Source of the DNA: Oscillospiraceae bacterium
Lineage (GTDB): Bacteria; Bacillota; Clostridia; Oscillospirales; Ruminococcaceae
NCBI GenBank assembly: GCA_025757985.1
Contig: CP107210.1
Location: 1,426,001-1,490,000, forward strand
Length of the DNA: 64,000 nucleotides
Direction: 5' to 3'
Of this stretch, positions 60,919 to 64,000 are shown one piece after another; within the stretch, counting starts at the first letter, position 1, and each line of letters begins with the position of its first letter. Under the pieces are notes generated by a model. That model had not been told where the DNA came from. It saw only the letters and a list, made by a program, of their open reading frames with translations, and made no database searches. The position numbers were made by a program, and so were the translations under genes.

Positions 60919-63435
60919 ATGGCTAAAACGACACTGCGCCAGATAGAAGATCGCCTTCGGATTATGTTTACGCCGGGCGAACACCGCAAATTGGTGTTCT
61001 GGTACGATGAATCTGCCAGCTTTGAAGATGAGGTAGAGCAGCTGAACATCCCCGATGTGACGATCTACCACATGGAACCGAACACACAGTTCGCCACCAA
61101 ATGGATGCTGGAACTGGAGCACCCGGACGAGAGTTTCCTGATTTATGCCCCCTACGCAAAACCCGCGCTGGAGGATAATCACCTTGCCGATATGCTGTTT
61201 TATTCGCAGGAGTATTCTACCGACAGGGTGACGATGATTGCGCAGGACTTCAATCTGGATGAAAGAACGAAGCTCTTTTTGAAGGAGCATATCAGCTTCT
61301 TTGCCGCGCAGGATCGTGCCAAGAAGTTTTACGATTTTGGCACACCGGTCTATACCGAGGACACCTTTGCGCTGGCAATGCTGGCCGTGCTGTGCAAATG
61401 CCCGCCGAAGCCGGAAGAAGTGGTGCGCAGCGTACTGCGCGGTTCCTTGGATGCCGAGAATGAATCGCTGCTGGCGTTTTCTAAGTTTGGGCTGGTGAGT
61501 GATTTTTGGCAGGTCTGCCGCCGTTTGTTCGGTTATAATCCGGCAGAAAAGAGCCTGAAGGATTTAGTGACGTGCCTGTTTGCCACCTATGCCGCCCACG
61601 CAATGGACATTGATGCCCCGGACGCATGGGGGGACCGCAGCCTGCCGGAGGAAGGCGAAGTGCTGGCTTTCCTTGACAGCATGATGAACTACCTGCCCGA
61701 CCAGCCGCGCTTTGAAGAATTCTCCACCGTGGCCGCGCAGGAGCTGAACGCCATGCAGACGCTTGGGCAGTTGCAGCATACAAACCCAGATTTGTTGCTG
61801 GATTGCACGGTCTTTGATGCCGCCGAGGAACAGATCGGCAGCTGGATCATAAACCGCCTGCTGGAAGAAAACACGTCTGCCTGCCTCAAAGACCGCAGCA
61901 TCAAACGCATCTGTGAGGAGCGCAGCAAGACGTATTTTGGCTCCAAGCCCGCCCGCGCAGAGCAGTACAGTCTTTTGGCGAACGCCTGCACCATTCTTGA
62001 AGCGCTGCACTTTGCACCGGTGGATGGCATTGACGCATTGGTTGCGCAGTATAAAGATACCGCGTGGCAGATGGATACCGCCTACCGCAAGTTCTATTTG
62101 AGCTATGGGAAGATCGAACGGACGCAGGACATCGAGAAGCTGCAATCGTTAGTGGAAAATGTGTACACCAACAACTTCCTTGACCCGCTGACGGTGCATT
62201 GGTGCCAGAGCCTGTCCCGCGACCTGACGACATTCCAGACCGAACGGCAGATTGCATTTTACAGCACAAACGTCAGCAGTGTGCGGGAACGCATCGTTGT
62301 GTTTATATCGGATGCCATGCGCTATGAAGTGGCACAGCAGCTTTTTGAGAAGCTGGCATTGGATGCCAAATGCGATGCCAAGTTGACCCCTGCAGTCAGC
62401 ACAGTGCCGTCCTATACGCAGCTGGGCATGGCTGCGCTGCTGCCCCATGTCAGCTTGGAGCTTCAGCCGGACAGCACGGTGACGATTCTCGGCAAAAAGA
62501 CAAACGGAACCGCAGCGCGTGAAAGCATTTTGCAGGCATCCGACAAAAATAACAGCTGCATCCAGTTCGACCAGATGCAGAATATGCGGCGCGATGACCT
62601 GCGCAGCTATTTCTCCGGCAAAAATGTGGTGTTTGTTTACCACAACCAGATTGACGCGCGCGGAGATGAGGCTCGAACAGAAAATGAAGTTTTCTCCGCC
62701 TGCGAAGAAGCCGTGGAGGAACTGTATAAAGAAATCCGCCGCCTGAGCGACAATGCAAACATCCGCCACTTTATTGTGACGGCGGACCACGGATTCCTGT
62801 ACAAGCATGACCCGATTTTGGAGAGTGATAAGGTCATCAACCTGCCGCAGGCTGAAATCAAGAATAAGCGTTTTATCGTTTCAGACAGCACTGCGCCAAT
62901 CGCCGGTGCAGTCGGCTATCCCTTGGGACAAGTTCTGAAAACCAAAGATACCCGCACGGTATATACGCCGCTGGGCAGCTCGATTTTCAAAATCGCCGGT
63001 GGCGGTCAGAACTATGTGCATGGCGGTGCATCGGTGCAGGAAATGGTGATTCCTGTATTGAACATCCGTACACAATCCGGTCGCGTGGAAACCACGAAAG
63101 CGGGTATTTCCCTGCTGCCCACACCGGAAGTTCTTATGGATCGCAGAGTTCCCCTGAAATTCTTGCAGTCGGATTTGGTGACGGACACAGTCCTGCCGGC
63201 AAATTATGAGGTCCGTATCGTAAACGAAATGGGCGATACCATTTCGACAAAGCGCACCATCGCAGCCGACAAACTGGCCGGTTGCCGGGATGAAGAACGG
63301 TATACTGATGTGGTGCTGACTTTGAAAAATAATCCGTATTCGCGCGAACGCAATTATTATTTCCTGCTGGTAGACAAGGAGACGGGAGAAACAGCCGAAA
63401 AGCGCCCGGTGAAAATCGACATCGTGAAACAGTGA
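60919..63435 (+). CDS. pglZ: BREX alkaline-phosphatase-like protein PglZ
   Basis: The 838-residue protein has the PglZ domain of the alkaline phosphatase superfamily: FISDAMRYE near residue 465, the threonine region STVPSYTQLGM near 495 and FIVTADHGFLYKHD near 620, all with metal-binding residues kept. In other BREX systems it is needed for defence and can act as a nuclease. It follows pglX after 82 bases that hold a small imperfect hairpin (ATACACTGG/CCGGTGTAT). The protein is complete. Confidence 0.92.
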   Translation: MAKTTLRQIEDRLRIMFTPGEHRKLVFWYDESASFEDEVEQLNIPDVTIYHMEPNTQFATKWMLELEHPDESFLIYAPYAKPALEDNHLADMLFYSQEYSTDRVTMIAQDFNLDERTKLFLKEHISFFAAQDRAKKFYDFGTPVYTEDTFALAMLAVLCKCPPKPEEVVRSVLRGSLDAENESLLAFSKFGLVSDFWQVCRRLFGYNPAEKSLKDLVTCLFATYAAHAMDIDAPDAWGDRSLPEEGEVLAFLDSMMNYLPDQPRFEEFSTVAAQELNAMQTLGQLQHTNPDLLLDCTVFDAAEEQIGSWIINRLLEENTSACLKDRSIKRICEERSKTYFGSKPARAEQYSLLANACTILEALHFAPVDGIDALVAQYKDTAWQMDTAYRKFYLSYGKIERTQDIEKLQSLVENVYTNNFLDPLTVHWCQSLSRDLTTFQTERQIAFYSTNVSSVRERIVVFISDAMRYEVAQQLFEKLALDAKCDAKLTPAVSTVPSYTQLGMAALLPHVSLELQPDSTVTILGKKTNGTAARESILQASDKNNSCIQFDQMQNMRRDDLRSYFSGKNVVFVYHNQIDARGDEARTENEVFSACEEAVEELYKEIRRLSDNANIRHFIVTADHGFLYKHDPILESDKVINLPQAEIKNKRFIVSDSTAPIAGAVGYPLGQVLKTKDTRTVYTPLGSSIFKIAGGGQNYVHGGASVQEMVIPVLNIRTQSGRVETTKAGISLLPTPEVLMDRRVPLKFLQSDLVTDTVLPANYEVRIVNEMGDTISTKRTIAADKLAGCRDEERYTDVVLTLKNNPYSRERNYYFLLVDKETGETAEKRPVKIDIVKQ

Positions 63436-63447
63436 GGAGTGTAAATC

Positions 63448-64000
63448 ATGGAATACGCAACAGCTATTTCAAAAATGAATGAGTACCTCATTAAAGCCGC
63501 GCAGCTGTGCCGTAACTGGCTGGAGCCGCGCTTGAAAAGAATCGATTCACATGACTGGTGGCAAACTACGGTTTGCACCAACTTGTCTGATATGCAGTTG
63601 GAACAGGTGCAGCGCAACAATATAACTACACTTGACGGTCTTGATCTGCAAGCTTTGCTGCGTGTGATTCAGCGCAATTTGTACCCTCTTGGCAACTATG
63701 AGTATTTTACGAATTACCATGAAATGAAGGATGCCATCCGGCAGATGTTTCAGGTTCGTAATGATGTGGCACATACGACTTTGCTTGACTATTCGGAAGA
63801 GAAGATTAAAGTCGCTATGACAAGGTACATCAACTTTATGGAACTGTTCGATGGTGATAGAAGCGACATCAACGAAGCCAAGGAGTTCCGGGCTACACTT
63901 ATTAACCCGGAGCATGCTAACCCTATCCGTATTCCGGAGCCAGTCAGCGTTCAGCCTAAACCAGCGGAGGTGCGTGTTGCAGCGCAGCCTGTAAAGGCAA
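63448..64000 (+). CDS. Swt1-type HEPN protein downstream of pglZ, cut by the window end
   Basis: The visible 184 residues start with MEYATAISKMNEYLIKAAQ and carry a Swt1-like HEPN domain with the RNase motif RNDVAH (Arg at 63756) near residue 104, then a proline-rich linker (RIPEPVSVQPKPAEVR) that leads into a further domain beyond the window. GAGGAGTG precedes the ATG, 12 bases after pglZ, so it belongs to the BREX operon. The usual type 1 gene at this place, brxL, is not here. The continuation could be a helicase or nuclease module, which cannot be told. Confidence 0.7.
   Translation, partial: MEYATAISKMNEYLIKAAQLCRNWLEPRLKRIDSHDWWQTTVCTNLSDMQLEQVQRNNITTLDGLDLQALLRVIQRNLYPLGNYEYFTNYHEMKDAIRQMFQVRNDVAHTTLLDYSEEKIKVAMTRYINFMELFDGDRSDINEAKEFRATLINPEHANPIRIPEPVSVQPKPAEVRVAAQPVKA

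Overview
The window looks like a chromosome segment of a GC-rich gut Clostridia species, close to Faecalibacterium, Gemmiger or Subdoligranulum. The evidence is a class III (Firmicutes-type) fructose-bisphosphatase, ATP-type PEP carboxykinase, YwlG, GlmM and a C69 dipeptidase, with strong GC-rich codon bias, AAGGAGG-type ribosome binding sites and TTGACA/TATAAT promoters. The genus is inferred from gene content and style, not from a marker gene.

Bases 1-25126 and 30709-34042 are housekeeping. They hold citrate synthase, type I pullulanase, an EamA transporter, YggS/YwlG, a cupin, a MarR plus two-ABC exporter operon, a GH28 pectinase, a UvrD helicase, asparaginase, fructose-bisphosphatase, a C69 dipeptidase, PEP carboxykinase, GlmM, a LMW tyrosine phosphatase, TrpS, GreA and LysS. 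Seven of these genes in the first 22.8 kb are broken by 17 single-base insertions, nearly all in homopolymers, and one also carries a 20-bp tandem duplication. After correction all seven lengths are exact multiples of three, so sequence error is more likely than real decay. Three copies of an exactly 172-bp MITE-like element and several palindromic intergenic repeats lie between these genes.

Three accessory blocks interrupt the core. Block A (25096-30652) is AT-rich and sits in the first codons of the phosphatase gene; it carries an excisionase remnant, a zinc-ribbon protein and a one-chain restriction-modification enzyme. Block B (34022-41303) sits at the 3' end of lysS, whose last codons are repeated at its right edge. 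It holds an ABC transporter fused by deletion to an integrase remnant and a defence-like cluster: an EEP-family nuclease with a partner gene, an Abi_2 (AbiF-type) protein preceded by a small structured RNA, a protein with a HEPN-like motif, and a second orphan copy of that RNA.

Block C (41304 to the window end) is a decayed conjugative element. It has a PrgI-like protein, VirB4 without Walker A, a fused NlpC/P60 protein, MobC, relaxase, a sigma-like factor whose Shine-Dalgarno is locked in a hairpin, and a small HTH protein. It is followed by a BlaI/MecI-like repressor and a BREX type 1 operon (brxA, brxB, brxC, pglX, pglZ). The gene after pglZ, cut by the window end, begins with a Swt1-type HEPN domain and is not brxL.

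No tRNA, rRNA or CRISPR array was seen.
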